In this document: positions 44,501 through 52,777 of the stretch, one piece after another
Layout: the number at the start of each line of letters is the position of its first letter
Numbering within the stretch: position 1 is the stretch's first letter
DNA from: Aggregatimonas sangjinii
Lineage (GTDB): Bacteria; Bacteroidota; Bacteroidia; Flavobacteriales; Flavobacteriaceae
Direction of reading: 5' to 3'
Assembly: GCF_005943945.1 (NCBI RefSeq)
Contig: NZ_CP040710.1
Span: 755,001 to 819,000 of the forward strand
Length of the DNA: 64,000 nt
The notes under the pieces: model-generated
What the model was told of the DNA's origin: nothing
Databases searched by the model: none
What the model saw: the letters and a program-made list of their open reading frames with translations, nothing else
Made by a program: the position numbers and the translations under genes

Positions 44501-45021
44501 ATTTTCTATCCTATAAACTATATCCAAAGGTGTTTGTAGATGCCTACAACAAGCATATTAAATACGGTAATGTGATGAGCATACCGACTAAGAACTTTTT
44601 CTTCGGAATGGATGTCGGGGAAGAAATTATGGTCGAGTTGGATCGTGGCAAAAATGTACTTGTATCCATGGTGCTAATGGGTGAGCCCGATGCGGATGGT
44701 AACGTCAATATTCAGTTTAAAGTCAACGGGCAGGGCCGTAATGTGCTGGTTAAAGACAATTCGATTTCCGTTGTAAAAAAAGAAAATGTAAAAATCGATG
44801 CGAATAATGTCAAACACATCGGTTCGCCTTTGCAAGGGCTGTTATCGACTATTTTGGTGAAAAAGGGACAAGCCGTAAAAAAGAATCAGCCCATGTTCGT
44901 CATTGAGGCCATGAAGATGGAGACTACGGTCACTGCAGTTGCCGAAGGAGTGGTCGATTATGTACAAGTAGGCTTAGGGACAATGGTCAACTCCGATGAT
45001 TTGATATTGGCTTTTAAATAA
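41569..45021 (+). CDS. pyc: Pyruvate carboxylase
   Basis: 1150-residue single-chain biotin enzyme that carboxylates pyruvate to oxaloacetate with ATP and bicarbonate. In order: biotin carboxylase with ATP-grasp (about 1-455; KAASGGGGRGMRVI, EVNPRIQVEHTVTE), carboxyltransferase (about 525-800; TTMRDAHQSLLATRMRT, GVKDMAGLLKP), the PC/allosteric region (about 830-1040) and a biotinyl domain with Lys1116 in EAMKMETT. All catalytic motifs are intact. The ATG at 41569 is chosen over a TTG four codons earlier. Biotinylation would be by the birA product. A UDG-like gene follows after 4 bp. Confidence 0.97.
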   Translation: MKTKKVLVANRGEIAIRVFRACVEIGLKTVGIYTYEDRYSLHRYKADESYQIGKANEPLKPYLDIGAIIKVAKDNGVDAIHPGYGFLSENADFAQECEANGIIFIGPKVSVLRALGDKITAKAVAVANNVPIIRSSEKKLTNVKIAVSEAEKIGYPLMLKAASGGGGRGMRVIRTEEELRKGFPEARRESLNAFGDDTVFLEKFVENPKHIEIQIVADTHGNMVHLYERDCSVQRRYQKVIEFAPSIGLPQETKESMYQYALAICKAVDYNNIGTVEFLVDEDGSIYFIEVNPRIQVEHTVTEMVTNIDLVKAQLFIAGGYKLSDKQIKIADQAAVKVTGYALQCRITTEDPSKDFKPDYGTITTYRSASGFGIRLDAGSIYQGVSISPFFDSMLVKVSALSRTLDGSCRKMRRALAEFRIRGVETNMAFLNNILKHPTFREGKVTVNFIKNEPSLFEFAEPRNRANKLVQYLGEVIVNGNPDVKTIDPNKKFPKPVVPTYSGDDTYPEGTKDLLTKLGPEKFSQWLKNEKKIHYTDTTMRDAHQSLLATRMRTTDMMKVADTYAKNFPEIFSMEVWGGATFDVCLRFLQENPWERLQLLRDAMPNVLLQMLIRGSNGVGYTAYPDNLIAKFVEQSWETGVDVFRIFDSLNWMKSLAPCIEHVRKRTKGLAEGSLCYTGDILDPKKTKYDLKYYVQLAKDIENAGAHILGVKDMAGLLKPQAAYELISALKSEVNIPIHLHTHDTSSIQAAMYLKAIEAGVDVVDVALGGLSGLTSQPNFNSVLEMMKFNERENPLDTEKLAEYSNYWETVRNYYYPFESGLKAGSGEVYSHEIPGGQYSNLKGQAIALGLEEKFPEVTKMYGEVNQLFGNIVKVTPSSKVVGDMAQYLISNGLTTEDVLQKGDTISFPQSVISFFKGDLGQPVGGFPKKLQKIVLKDEKPYKNRPNAHLEPVDFEKEFPAFKRKFRQGMGRELKITDFLSYKLYPKVFVDAYNKHIKYGNVMSIPTKNFFFGMDVGEEIMVELDRGKNVLVSMVLMGEPDADGNVNIQFKVNGQGRNVLVKDNSISVVKKENVKIDANNVKHIGSPLQGLLSTILVKKGQAVKKNQPMFVIEAMKMETTVTAVAEGVVDYVQVGLGTMVNSDDLILAFK

Positions 45022-45025
45022 AATC

Positions 45026-45760
45026 TTGCGATACGTGTTTTTGCACACCCACCCATACCAACCCTTTCTCTTCAAGGAAGCTACGAAATTAATCGTGGGA
45101 ACCCTACCGCCACCAAGATTTACTACCGGCGATTTAAAGGAAGACGATGTCAATTTTTGTTATGGAAGTAGGGACGGTCAGTTATGGCCCATTTTAGACC
45201 GAATATTCGAATTGGGATTGCGATACGACAATTCAAAGGATGCCATTCAGCAAAGACAGGAGTTTTTGGTAGAGCGAAAAATCGGTATCTGCGATATCGT
45301 CGAAAGCGCCGAACGCGATAAGATAGATGCATCCGATTTGGGAATGCAACGTATAAAGCTCCGGAACCTAGTCGGGTTTTTGCAAAAATACCAGAGGGTC
45401 AAAACCTTATTGTTTACCGGTGGCAACAGTAAAAACGGACCCGAATACTTCTTTAGAAGACACCTTAAGGAACATCAAGTGACGCTTAAGGTCATTAACA
45501 ATAAAGTGCCACGAATACATGAATTCGAGCTCCCACGGGAAATCGGCCAAGGCGACCCCTCAAATGGAGAAGCTACCGTGCAGTTGCAAGGCAGAAGCAA
45601 TCTTACATCCAGAAAGATTACCACCGTATCGTTGACCGCTCCCTCGGGTGCTGCGAACAGGGCGGTAGGTAGCATGGAGGCCTATAAGCGTATGAAAGAT
45701 CAAAACCCCGATTTCAATACCTTGGATTTTAGGGTATTGCAGTACAAGGAATTTTTTTGA
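45026..45760 (+). CDS. Uracil-DNA glycosylase superfamily protein
   Basis: 244 residues. The pattern LIVGTLPPPRF near the N-terminus, FCYGSRDGQLWPILDRIF, IGICDIVESAER, LLFTGGNSKNGPEYFF and C-terminal LTAPSGAANRAV fits the wider UDG/TDG fold of base-excision DNA glycosylases. The exact base it removes is not predictable. It starts 4 bp after the pyc stop and is probably read from the same transcript, although there is no obvious link in function. The start is TTG; there is no nearby ATG in frame. Confidence 0.65.
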   Translation: MRYVFLHTHPYQPFLFKEATKLIVGTLPPPRFTTGDLKEDDVNFCYGSRDGQLWPILDRIFELGLRYDNSKDAIQQRQEFLVERKIGICDIVESAERDKIDASDLGMQRIKLRNLVGFLQKYQRVKTLLFTGGNSKNGPEYFFRRHLKEHQVTLKVINNKVPRIHEFELPREIGQGDPSNGEATVQLQGRSNLTSRKITTVSLTAPSGAANRAVGSMEAYKRMKDQNPDFNTLDFRVLQYKEFF

Positions 45761-45925
45761 ATCGGCAGCTACAACGACGCTGGCGATGTTTCTTTTTTAG
45801 CGAACCTTGGCTATTTTGTGATTTGAAAATGATTCGCTTCGTCAATTTTCCAATTATACCGATATTTACTACTTGCCTAGGCTGAAATCCATTCCGGACT
45901 GCCGAAAATCTAATTTTTGTTTACA

Positions 45926-48472
45926 ATGCAACACACGAAACGTTTAAAAGAGTTTAAAAAGTCGGTCAACAATAAATTCAATGTTTACAATAGCTTGTTC
46001 TTGAACCTGCCCTATCGCAACATCGAGAACGTTGGCATGCTCATTCCACTATTATTGGATCAATGTCAAAAAGGACTGGGCTCCGGAAAAAATCCACAGG
46101 AAATACTGGAGTCGTTTTTTCAAAACTATGCTCATTTAGATTCCGAAAAAGATCGTATCGATTTCATGTTCCGCATTATTCAATATGTAGAGCGTCAAGT
46201 GGTTTTATACGATAGTGTCGAAGATGCCGCGTTCCCTAAATTACACGAGCACAGTAGTGTACTTACCATTGGCGATTACTTCGAATTGGTGAAAAAGAAC
46301 AAGAGTTGGGACAAGGTGGCCGATAAGTTATCGACCTTTAGCGCCCGGATCGTACTTACGGCTCACCCTACGCAATTTTATACACCGGCCGTTTTGGATA
46401 TCATTGCAGAACTCAGGTCGTTGATTTTGGCCGATAAGATAGATGAGATTGATGTTACCCTACAACAACTGGGACTCACTTCTTTGATCAATGCCAAAAA
46501 ACCGACTCCGCTTGACGAGGCCAAAAATATCATTTATATCCTACGGAATGTATATTACGATGCTGTGGGCGATTTGTATGCGTATATCAAGGAATATATT
46601 CAAAACCATGATTTTGAAAATCACAACATCATGAAACTTGGATTCTGGCCTGGTGGTGACCGGGACGGGAATCCGTTTGTGACCGCATCGATTACCAAAG
46701 ATGTGGCCGATGAGCTTCGCATCAATCTGATGAAATGCTATTATAATGATTTAAAGCGCCTACAACGAAAGCTCACTTTTAAAGACTTGCAAGAACCGTT
46801 GAGGCAACTGCGTGGCAATCTCTACACGGCGATGTTCGATTCCAAGAAAAATGTAGGGTATTCCGATATCTTGGGGCCTTTGGAAACCATTAGGGAGTTA
46901 TTGATCAATAAATACCATGCTCTTTACCTAAAAGACTTAGATTATTTTATCGATAAGGTAAAGATTTTCAAGACGCATTTTGCAACCTTGGATATCAGAC
47001 AAGACCATAGCCAACACCTCATTACGGTCGAGGCTATATTAAAGAAAAAGGGGCTTATCAAAGAGAACCTTTCGGAATTAAGTGCCGTTAAACTTAAGGA
47101 TGCCTTGCTGAACAAAATTTTTAAACTGAACCCTGCCGATTTTGAGGAAGACATTGTTAAGGATACCATTCAAAATATACAGCAACTCAAGAGTATTCAG
47201 GATAAGAACGGTGAGGAAGGTTGTAACCGCTATATTATCAGTAATTCGGAGGATATTTATTCCGTATTGTTCGTTTATGGCCTGTTTCGCTGGTGTGGAT
47301 GGAAAGCTGAAGATATTACGTTCGATATCGTTCCCTTATTCGAGACCATGAAGGGTATGGCAACTTCCGAAGATACGATGGAATCGCTGTTCAAATTAAA
47401 GGAGTACCGGGCGCATCTAGAGCGGCGCAATAATAAGCACACCATAATGCTCGGATTTTCCGACGGTACCAAGGATGGAGGATACGTAAAGGCGAACTGG
47501 TCTATTTTTAAAACAAAGGAAAACCTGTCGAAAATCTGTAAAAAGAACAAGGTGCAAGCCCTCTTTTTTGACGGTAGAGGAGGCCCACCGGCCCGTGGCG
47601 GAGGAAAAACCCATCGCTTTTATGCCGCCCAGACCAAAGATATTGCCAACCATGAAATTCAGTTGACGATCCAAGGCCAAACGATTACCAGCACCTATGG
47701 CACTAAGGAACAGTTCATGCACAATAGTGAGCAATTGCTTACAGCGGGACTTTCGAACAATCTGTTTGGAAAAGAAAATATTATTCCTGCAGCGACGAGG
47801 AAGCTCATGGAAGAACTTTCCGAGTTGAGTTTTGCCAAATACGATGCGCTAAAACACCATGAAAAATTTATGCCGTACCTTGAAAATATGAGTACGTTGA
47901 AATACTATACCAAGGCGAATATCGGTAGCCGCCCTGGAAAAAGGGGCAACAAGAAAAAATTGGAACTCTCTGATCTTCGGGCCATTTCATTCGTGGGCTC
48001 ATGGAGTCAGCTTAAACAGAATGTACCGGGATACTTTGGTATCGGGACCGCCATAAAAACCATGAAAGACAATGGCAAATTGCGGGATTTGAAGAAAATG
48101 TATAAGGAAATTCCCCTTTTCAAAGCCCTGATGTTAAATAGTATGATGTCGCTTTCAAAGTGTTATTTTGAACTGACCGGTTATATGAAGGAAAACGAGG
48201 AATATGGCGAATTTTGGAAAATTCTTTATGCCGAATACCAGCTATCGAAAGAAATGCTTTTGCTCATTTCCGGCTCTAAAATTCTAATGGAAAACGAGGC
48301 AGTTTCCAGGGAATCGATAAAAATACGAGAGAATATCGTGCTGCCCCTATTGGTTATTCAACAATATGCCCTACAGCGTATTGGACAGAAATCCGATTAC
48401 AACGAGGAATACGAAAAAATAGTTACTCGTTCGCTATATGGGAATATTAATGCGAGTAGGAATTCGGCATAG
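45926..48472 (+). CDS. ppc: Phosphoenolpyruvate carboxylase
   Basis: 848 residues; carboxylates PEP with bicarbonate to oxaloacetate. Catalytic His147 lies in VLTAHPTQF. GFWPGGDRDGNPFVT, MLGFSDGTKDGGYVKANW and the glycine loop DGRGGPPARGGGKTH are the active-site regions. The loop differs from the more usual HGRGGTVGRGGGP. The C-terminus ends NASRNSA where many PEPCs end in NTG. The ATG at 45926 is used; the TTG just upstream is less likely. It probably has its own promoter in the 165-bp gap. Confidence 0.95.
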   Translation: MQHTKRLKEFKKSVNNKFNVYNSLFLNLPYRNIENVGMLIPLLLDQCQKGLGSGKNPQEILESFFQNYAHLDSEKDRIDFMFRIIQYVERQVVLYDSVEDAAFPKLHEHSSVLTIGDYFELVKKNKSWDKVADKLSTFSARIVLTAHPTQFYTPAVLDIIAELRSLILADKIDEIDVTLQQLGLTSLINAKKPTPLDEAKNIIYILRNVYYDAVGDLYAYIKEYIQNHDFENHNIMKLGFWPGGDRDGNPFVTASITKDVADELRINLMKCYYNDLKRLQRKLTFKDLQEPLRQLRGNLYTAMFDSKKNVGYSDILGPLETIRELLINKYHALYLKDLDYFIDKVKIFKTHFATLDIRQDHSQHLITVEAILKKKGLIKENLSELSAVKLKDALLNKIFKLNPADFEEDIVKDTIQNIQQLKSIQDKNGEEGCNRYIISNSEDIYSVLFVYGLFRWCGWKAEDITFDIVPLFETMKGMATSEDTMESLFKLKEYRAHLERRNNKHTIMLGFSDGTKDGGYVKANWSIFKTKENLSKICKKNKVQALFFDGRGGPPARGGGKTHRFYAAQTKDIANHEIQLTIQGQTITSTYGTKEQFMHNSEQLLTAGLSNNLFGKENIIPAATRKLMEELSELSFAKYDALKHHEKFMPYLENMSTLKYYTKANIGSRPGKRGNKKKLELSDLRAISFVGSWSQLKQNVPGYFGIGTAIKTMKDNGKLRDLKKMYKEIPLFKALMLNSMMSLSKCYFELTGYMKENEEYGEFWKILYAEYQLSKEMLLLISGSKILMENEAVSRESIKIRENIVLPLLVIQQYALQRIGQKSDYNEEYEKIVTRSLYGNINASRNSA

Positions 48473-48528
48473 CTTTTAGTTAGTATACAACTCATTGAAG
48501 AAGATACTCATGGTGCTGGATAAGTGTT

Positions 48529-48536
48529 TATTTTTG
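48529..48536 (+). promoter_or_regulatory. Promoter -7 element of the membrane TPR gene
   Basis: TATTTTTG matches TAnnTTTG and ends 4 bases before the ATG at 48541, which would make the message almost leaderless. No good -33 TTG is visible. Confidence 0.4.
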
Positions 48537-48540
48537 CAGT

Positions 48541-49266
48541 ATGTACCTTTACCTCATTATCGCCCTTCAGGGTTATTGCGTTTATCATTGTTTGACCAAT
48601 CGAAGCTCCTATTATTGGATAGTATTCATTGTATTCCTACCAGTGTTGGGAGCGCTCATCTATTTGCTTCAGGACGCATTTAGCAATAAGGCAATCGTTA
48701 GACCCCAAGCGCGTGCTGTACCTGTTTTGAAGGCTTCCAAAAAAATCACTGATTTGGTAGAGCAATTCAAGTTTTCCGAAACTTTCGAAAACCAATCTGC
48801 CTTAGGTGATGCTTATTTAGAAGCGAAAATGTATGACAAGGCAATAGAAAATTATAAAGCCTGTCTTACGGGAACTTTTCAAAATGATTTTTACGTTACG
48901 TCGAGATTGCAGGAAGCTTACTATAATTCCTCAAGAATTGACGAGGCTATTCACTACGCTGAAGCTATTAAGGATAATCCGAAGTTTAAAAAATCACGTT
49001 CAGCATTTTTATATGCTTTAGCGTTGGAGAAAAAAGGTGAGTTGGCAAAAGCAGAACGCTACTTGGTTACATTCGATGCACCATATAACAGATATCCGGA
49101 ACGATTGGAGCTAGCAGAATTCTATATCCGAAATGCTGAGAATGAAAAGGCGAAGATAGTGCTCAATGAAATAATCGTGGAATCGGAAGCACTTTCAAAA
49201 GAAGGCCTTAAGGAGAATCGACTTACGATAAAAAAAGTTAAGGAATTATTGAAAACACGCTTTTAG
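48541..49266 (+). CDS. Membrane-anchored TPR protein
   Basis: 241 residues. Two N-terminal membrane helices (about 2-15, YLYLIIALQGYCVY, and 24-44, YWIVFIVFLPVLGALIYLL) are followed by a cytoplasmic TPR solenoid (about 75-220; AYLEAKMYDKAIENYKACL, YALALEKKGELAKAERYL). TPR repeats mediate protein contacts. The hydrophobic N-terminus resembles PLDc_N-type segments. No enzymatic motif. It ends 59 bp from the convergent next gene. Confidence 0.78.
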   Translation: MYLYLIIALQGYCVYHCLTNRSSYYWIVFIVFLPVLGALIYLLQDAFSNKAIVRPQARAVPVLKASKKITDLVEQFKFSETFENQSALGDAYLEAKMYDKAIENYKACLTGTFQNDFYVTSRLQEAYYNSSRIDEAIHYAEAIKDNPKFKKSRSAFLYALALEKKGELAKAERYLVTFDAPYNRYPERLELAEFYIRNAENEKAKIVLNEIIVESEALSKEGLKENRLTIKKVKELLKTRF

Positions 49267-49325
49267 AAATTTAGGCTATCATGTTTTTCGTTCATATCGA
49301 CAGTGTTTTATCTAAATGACAAAAG

Positions 49326-50297
49326 TTAGTCTTCCCAGACCTTGAACTCAGCACCCATACCATAGTTCCGATTGCCGGTCTGTATGAGTTTTGAATTCTT
49401 GTTGTAGGTCTTGTCAAAAACCTGCCATTTTTTATTGTTCAAGAAAATTCGGCGCACATAGGTATTCTGATTTGATGCTCCTTTTACAAAGGGCAACAAC
49501 GGTCTAAAGGACGTGGATATCTTTTGGATACCTCTGGGTGTCTTTACCTCCCGATACTGTTTGGTCTGGGCCAAGCGACCATCGTTTTTGGCATAGCCCA
49601 ATACCTGCAGCGATACAAAAAGACCGTCTTCAGGAATAAAAATAGCTTTGGGTAATACATCCAATTCAAAGACCTTATCCTCCTTTTCATCGATGGAGAA
49701 AACGGTTTCGGAATAGGGTATTGCCGTTCCGGGCGCACCACCCTTGTTCTCATAGTATTGTATACGGAATATTGTTGCGAATGCACCCTTCCCTTTTGAT
49801 TTGTATTCCCGCTCTGCATTGATCGGCAGATAGAATTTTGAGATCTGGGACGCCTTTTTTTCGTACCGTTCAAAAAGTACAGCAACCTCGCTCTCCACGG
49901 TGGGTAGCCAGCAGGCGAACAAATCAGTGTGCGTTTCGGCCTTTTGTTTTTTAAATTTGAACTTCCCTGTCTTTGGTGCCGATACGATAACTTCGCTTAG
50001 TTGGGAAGCTTCAGGACGGAGCAGTACCTTGGTCAAAGTCGTATTCGCAACCACCTTTTTTTCCGCATATCCCAAAGCCGAAATGAAAAGAGTATCGATA
50101 TCGGGGTATCTCTTTTTGGAAAATGTAAAGGTACCTTCTTCATCTGCAAAAGTACCATGGCCGTCTCCGAATGAAATGGTTGCAAAGGGTATGGGTGCGG
50201 AATTAAGACTGTCGCGGATTGATATTTTCTGGGCCAGACCAGTATAGGTCAGTAAGAAAAAAAGACAGAAAAGAAATTGTTTTAGGATACAGCGCAT
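49326..50297 (-). CDS. Secreted protein with carboxypeptidase-like regulatory domain
   Basis: 323 residues. A signal peptide (KQFLFCLFFLLTYTGLAQ) is followed by a beta-sandwich domain at about 25-90 (PIPFATISFGDGHGTFADEE, FISALGYAEKKV) typical of CarboxypepD_reg-like modules found at the start of TonB-dependent transporters in this phylum. The rest (about 95-323) is not recognised. No beta-barrel or plug follows, so it is a stand-alone envelope protein of unknown role. Confidence 0.7.
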   Translation of the reverse strand: MRCILKQFLFCLFFLLTYTGLAQKISIRDSLNSAPIPFATISFGDGHGTFADEEGTFTFSKKRYPDIDTLFISALGYAEKKVVANTTLTKVLLRPEASQLSEVIVSAPKTGKFKFKKQKAETHTDLFACWLPTVESEVAVLFERYEKKASQISKFYLPINAEREYKSKGKGAFATIFRIQYYENKGGAPGTAIPYSETVFSIDEKEDKVFELDVLPKAIFIPEDGLFVSLQVLGYAKNDGRLAQTKQYREVKTPRGIQKISTSFRPLLPFVKGASNQNTYVRRIFLNNKKWQVFDKTYNKNSKLIQTGNRNYGMGAEFKVWED

Positions 50298-50340
50298 ACT
50301 ATAAAAACGAACAGAAAATGTACGTAGTATCGTTAATCAT

Positions 50341-50808
50341 TTATTTACTGGAAATTAAGCCCAGATAATCCAATAATTTGCGCCCGCCATTGAACGAACA
50401 GGTACCATCGGAAGTTCGAAAAACTTGTGTACCATAAACAAGTTTATAGGTATCGACGGTAGAGCAGCCCCCAAGGGAAAGCCCGTGTAATTGAAGCTCA
50501 AAATCACGGATAGCTTCGATCTCGGAAGCGTTTAATGGTTTAACGGTGTCCTGAAAATTTATCGAATATGCATCGGTCTCTCGGAATATGGTCAAGACTT
50601 GCTTTGAGCCATTAAAACAGCCGAGAGATACGATTTCAATGTGATAGCTTTCACCATCCTGAAGTAAATCGATAAAAGGAACGAAAGGCTCTGTGGCGAG
50701 GGTTTCAATTTGGAAATCAAACTGTTGATGGGGTCTATCGCCAGCTGTTAGCGTGCCTATCGCTAACAATAAACACAATAAGAGGAATAGTTTAATAGAA
50801 TTTTTCAT
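50341..50808 (-). CDS. Hypothetical secreted protein
   Basis: 155 residues with a clear signal (KLFLLLCLLLAIGTLTAG). The mature part is beta-rich, with four cysteines spread as VSLGCFNG, GGCSTVDT and DGTCSFNG. No named family recognised. It lies 43 bp upstream of the carboxypeptidase-like gene on the same strand. The 174 bp upstream have no supported gene. Confidence 0.6.
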   Translation of the reverse strand: MKNSIKLFLLLCLLLAIGTLTAGDRPHQQFDFQIETLATEPFVPFIDLLQDGESYHIEIVSLGCFNGSKQVLTIFRETDAYSINFQDTVKPLNASEIEAIRDFELQLHGLSLGGCSTVDTYKLVYGTQVFRTSDGTCSFNGGRKLLDYLGLISSK

Positions 50809-50982
50809 GGTCGGCTATAGTCAGGCTAATGGCATAAACCGTGCCGAGTTCTTATATGATGTGCTTAAATCGGAAAAAAATTTTATTTTGGAAAACGAAT
50901 GTGAAGTCTTGTGGTCGTTCATAATGCGGGTGGCATCGGATACCTCCGGTGGAAATGATATAAAAATAAAAAAAGACTGTTT

Positions 50983-52476
50983 CTACGGACTACTACTCAA
51001 TAGACCATAAAAGGCTTGGATTCCGTAGGCCAATTGTCCGATTTTGAGATTCTCGTTGGGGCTGTGCTGATTATTGTCAGGATTTACCATGGGTACGATA
51101 AATGCCGGTATTTGAAGTTCATTGATGAATGGAGCGATGGGTACCGTACCGCCCATAATTCGTATTTGAACTACATCATCGTTGAAGACGGTCTCGAGGG
51201 TATTGACCAGAAAATCACCATTGGCATTGTCCAGATCGGTCCGAAAGGCATTCGTCACGGGACCTTCCATGATGCGCATGATCTTGTCATGTGCCATACG
51301 TTCTTCCAAAGTGGGTTCGGTATCGGTGATGAAATAGCCCTGATCTTGAATATGTTTTTTGACCAATTCCTTTAAGCGAGTGCCATCGGATTCGGGAACC
51401 AAGCGTAGATCCAATTCAGCAGTAGCCGCGGCCGGAACTATAGTTCGTGCTTTTTCACCGATCCAGCCTGAGCCAAGTCCACGAATATTCAAAGACGGGT
51501 ATTGCAGCGCCTCTTGATAAAAACTTCCCACTTGTTCGGGAGTTTTGATGGCTAGATTTCCGTTTATGGTTGCCGCATCCTCTGGTACACTTTTTAAAAT
51601 GCCTATGGTTTTCGCATCCCTGGTAATGCCATCGTAATACCCTGGTATCACCACTTTCCCGTCGTCATCCTTCATGCTCGAAAGTACTTTTGCCAGCTGA
51701 AAGCCCGGGTTGGGAGCATAGTTACCATAATGCCCGCTGTGCTGAGGTTTTATCGGCCCATATGTGGTTAAGGATAGGGTAGTAATGCCACGGCAGCCGT
51801 ATACTACGGTCGGTTTTCCCGATACGTGAACCGGACCATCATTAATGACCAGAAAATCGGCTTCCAACAGTTCGCGATATTGCTTGACCGCCTTGGGCAA
51901 GGGTTTGCTGCTTTTTTCCTCTTCGCTATCCAAAATCACTTTCACATTAAAAGGAATGTCGACATTATTCTGTTTCAGCAGATCAATGGCATTGAGGAAC
52001 ATGACAATCGGTCCTTTATCATCAGAGGTGGAGCGGCCGAACAAGCGCCAATCGTGATTGATGTCGCTACTGAGCGAATCAAAGGATTGTTTTTTCCAAA
52101 CCCCGTCTTCTTCTGATTTTAAAACTACTTTGTACGGGTCGGGCTGGTCCCATTTCGAAGGGTCTACCGACTGCCCGTCAAAATGCATATAGAACAGAAT
52201 CGTAGGCTTGTTGTCCTCCATCGGAAGCGCGGCAAAGAACAGGGACTCCCCGTCAGTCGGAAGCACCGATGAATTAAAGCCGCGGGCATTGAATTTTTTG
52301 GTCAGCCAAGTCAGGTTCAGATTAATATCCGAATGTTCGAGGGCATCGTTGGGTATGGCTACAAATTCACGTAGCTCGTCTATGCTATGGCGTACTTTTG
52401 ATTTTAACTGGGCGGCATCTTGGGCAGAGACGGTTGAAAGGGCTGTAACGGCCAGTAGAAATAGAATTTTTTTCAT
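50983..52476 (-). CDS. M20 family metallopeptidase
   Basis: 497 residues with signal peptide (KKILFLLAVTALSTVSAQ). Di-zinc peptidase motifs: FYMHFDGQSVD (His and Asp), GRSTSDDKGPI (bridging Asp), SEEEKSS (catalytic and ligand Glu), and the C-terminal HSPNEN (last His ligand). It contains the lid/dimerisation domain (about 220-360). The size and motifs fit secreted di/tripeptidases or carboxypeptidases of the M20 family. It is single on the minus strand. Confidence 0.9.
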   Translation of the reverse strand: MKKILFLLAVTALSTVSAQDAAQLKSKVRHSIDELREFVAIPNDALEHSDINLNLTWLTKKFNARGFNSSVLPTDGESLFFAALPMEDNKPTILFYMHFDGQSVDPSKWDQPDPYKVVLKSEEDGVWKKQSFDSLSSDINHDWRLFGRSTSDDKGPIVMFLNAIDLLKQNNVDIPFNVKVILDSEEEKSSKPLPKAVKQYRELLEADFLVINDGPVHVSGKPTVVYGCRGITTLSLTTYGPIKPQHSGHYGNYAPNPGFQLAKVLSSMKDDDGKVVIPGYYDGITRDAKTIGILKSVPEDAATINGNLAIKTPEQVGSFYQEALQYPSLNIRGLGSGWIGEKARTIVPAAATAELDLRLVPESDGTRLKELVKKHIQDQGYFITDTEPTLEERMAHDKIMRIMEGPVTNAFRTDLDNANGDFLVNTLETVFNDDVVQIRIMGGTVPIAPFINELQIPAFIVPMVNPDNNQHSPNENLKIGQLAYGIQAFYGLLSSSP

Positions 52477-52554
52477 ATGCGTCTTTAGAACTTTTACAAG
52501 ATTTAAATGTAAGGATATTTAAGGGAATGGAATGGTGTTTTAAAAGAACCGCTT

Positions 52555-52776
52555 TCACAACCTCCGCATAACTTTTAGAGCCGTCCATCGAATCATAAGT
52601 AAAAAAGGAAAACCATGCATGAGCACATCGAGCCAATCTACGAGGCCCATTCCTGTGGCTCCTCCCGCGATCCACTTTAATTTCCCCCAGATATGTGGTT
52701 CGGGCAAAAAGGGAGCCAATCCTAAGCTTAGGCATAGCACCAGAATGATTTTCCAATTGTTCAATAAGGCATTCAC
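52555..52776 (-). CDS. Small membrane protein at the end of the trp operon
   Basis: 73 residues with two likely membrane helices (about 8-25, WKIILVLCLSLGLAPFLP, and 46-66, VDWLDVLMHGFPFLLMIRW). Function unknown. The start is GTG at 52776, 1 bp from the trpA TAG, so it is translationally coupled to trpA. This placement behind trpA is familiar in flavobacterial genomes. Confidence 0.72.
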   Translation of the reverse strand: MNALLNNWKIILVLCLSLGLAPFLPEPHIWGKLKWIAGGATGMGLVDWLDVLMHGFPFLLMIRWTALKVMRRL

Positions 52777-52777
52777 A

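Noticed and set aside
50807-51010. A 67-codon plus-strand reading frame in the gap before the M20 peptidase gene, starting MVGYSQANG.
   Set aside because: It overlaps the 3' end of the peptidase gene on the other strand, has no recognisable domain and no promoter box. Most likely chance.
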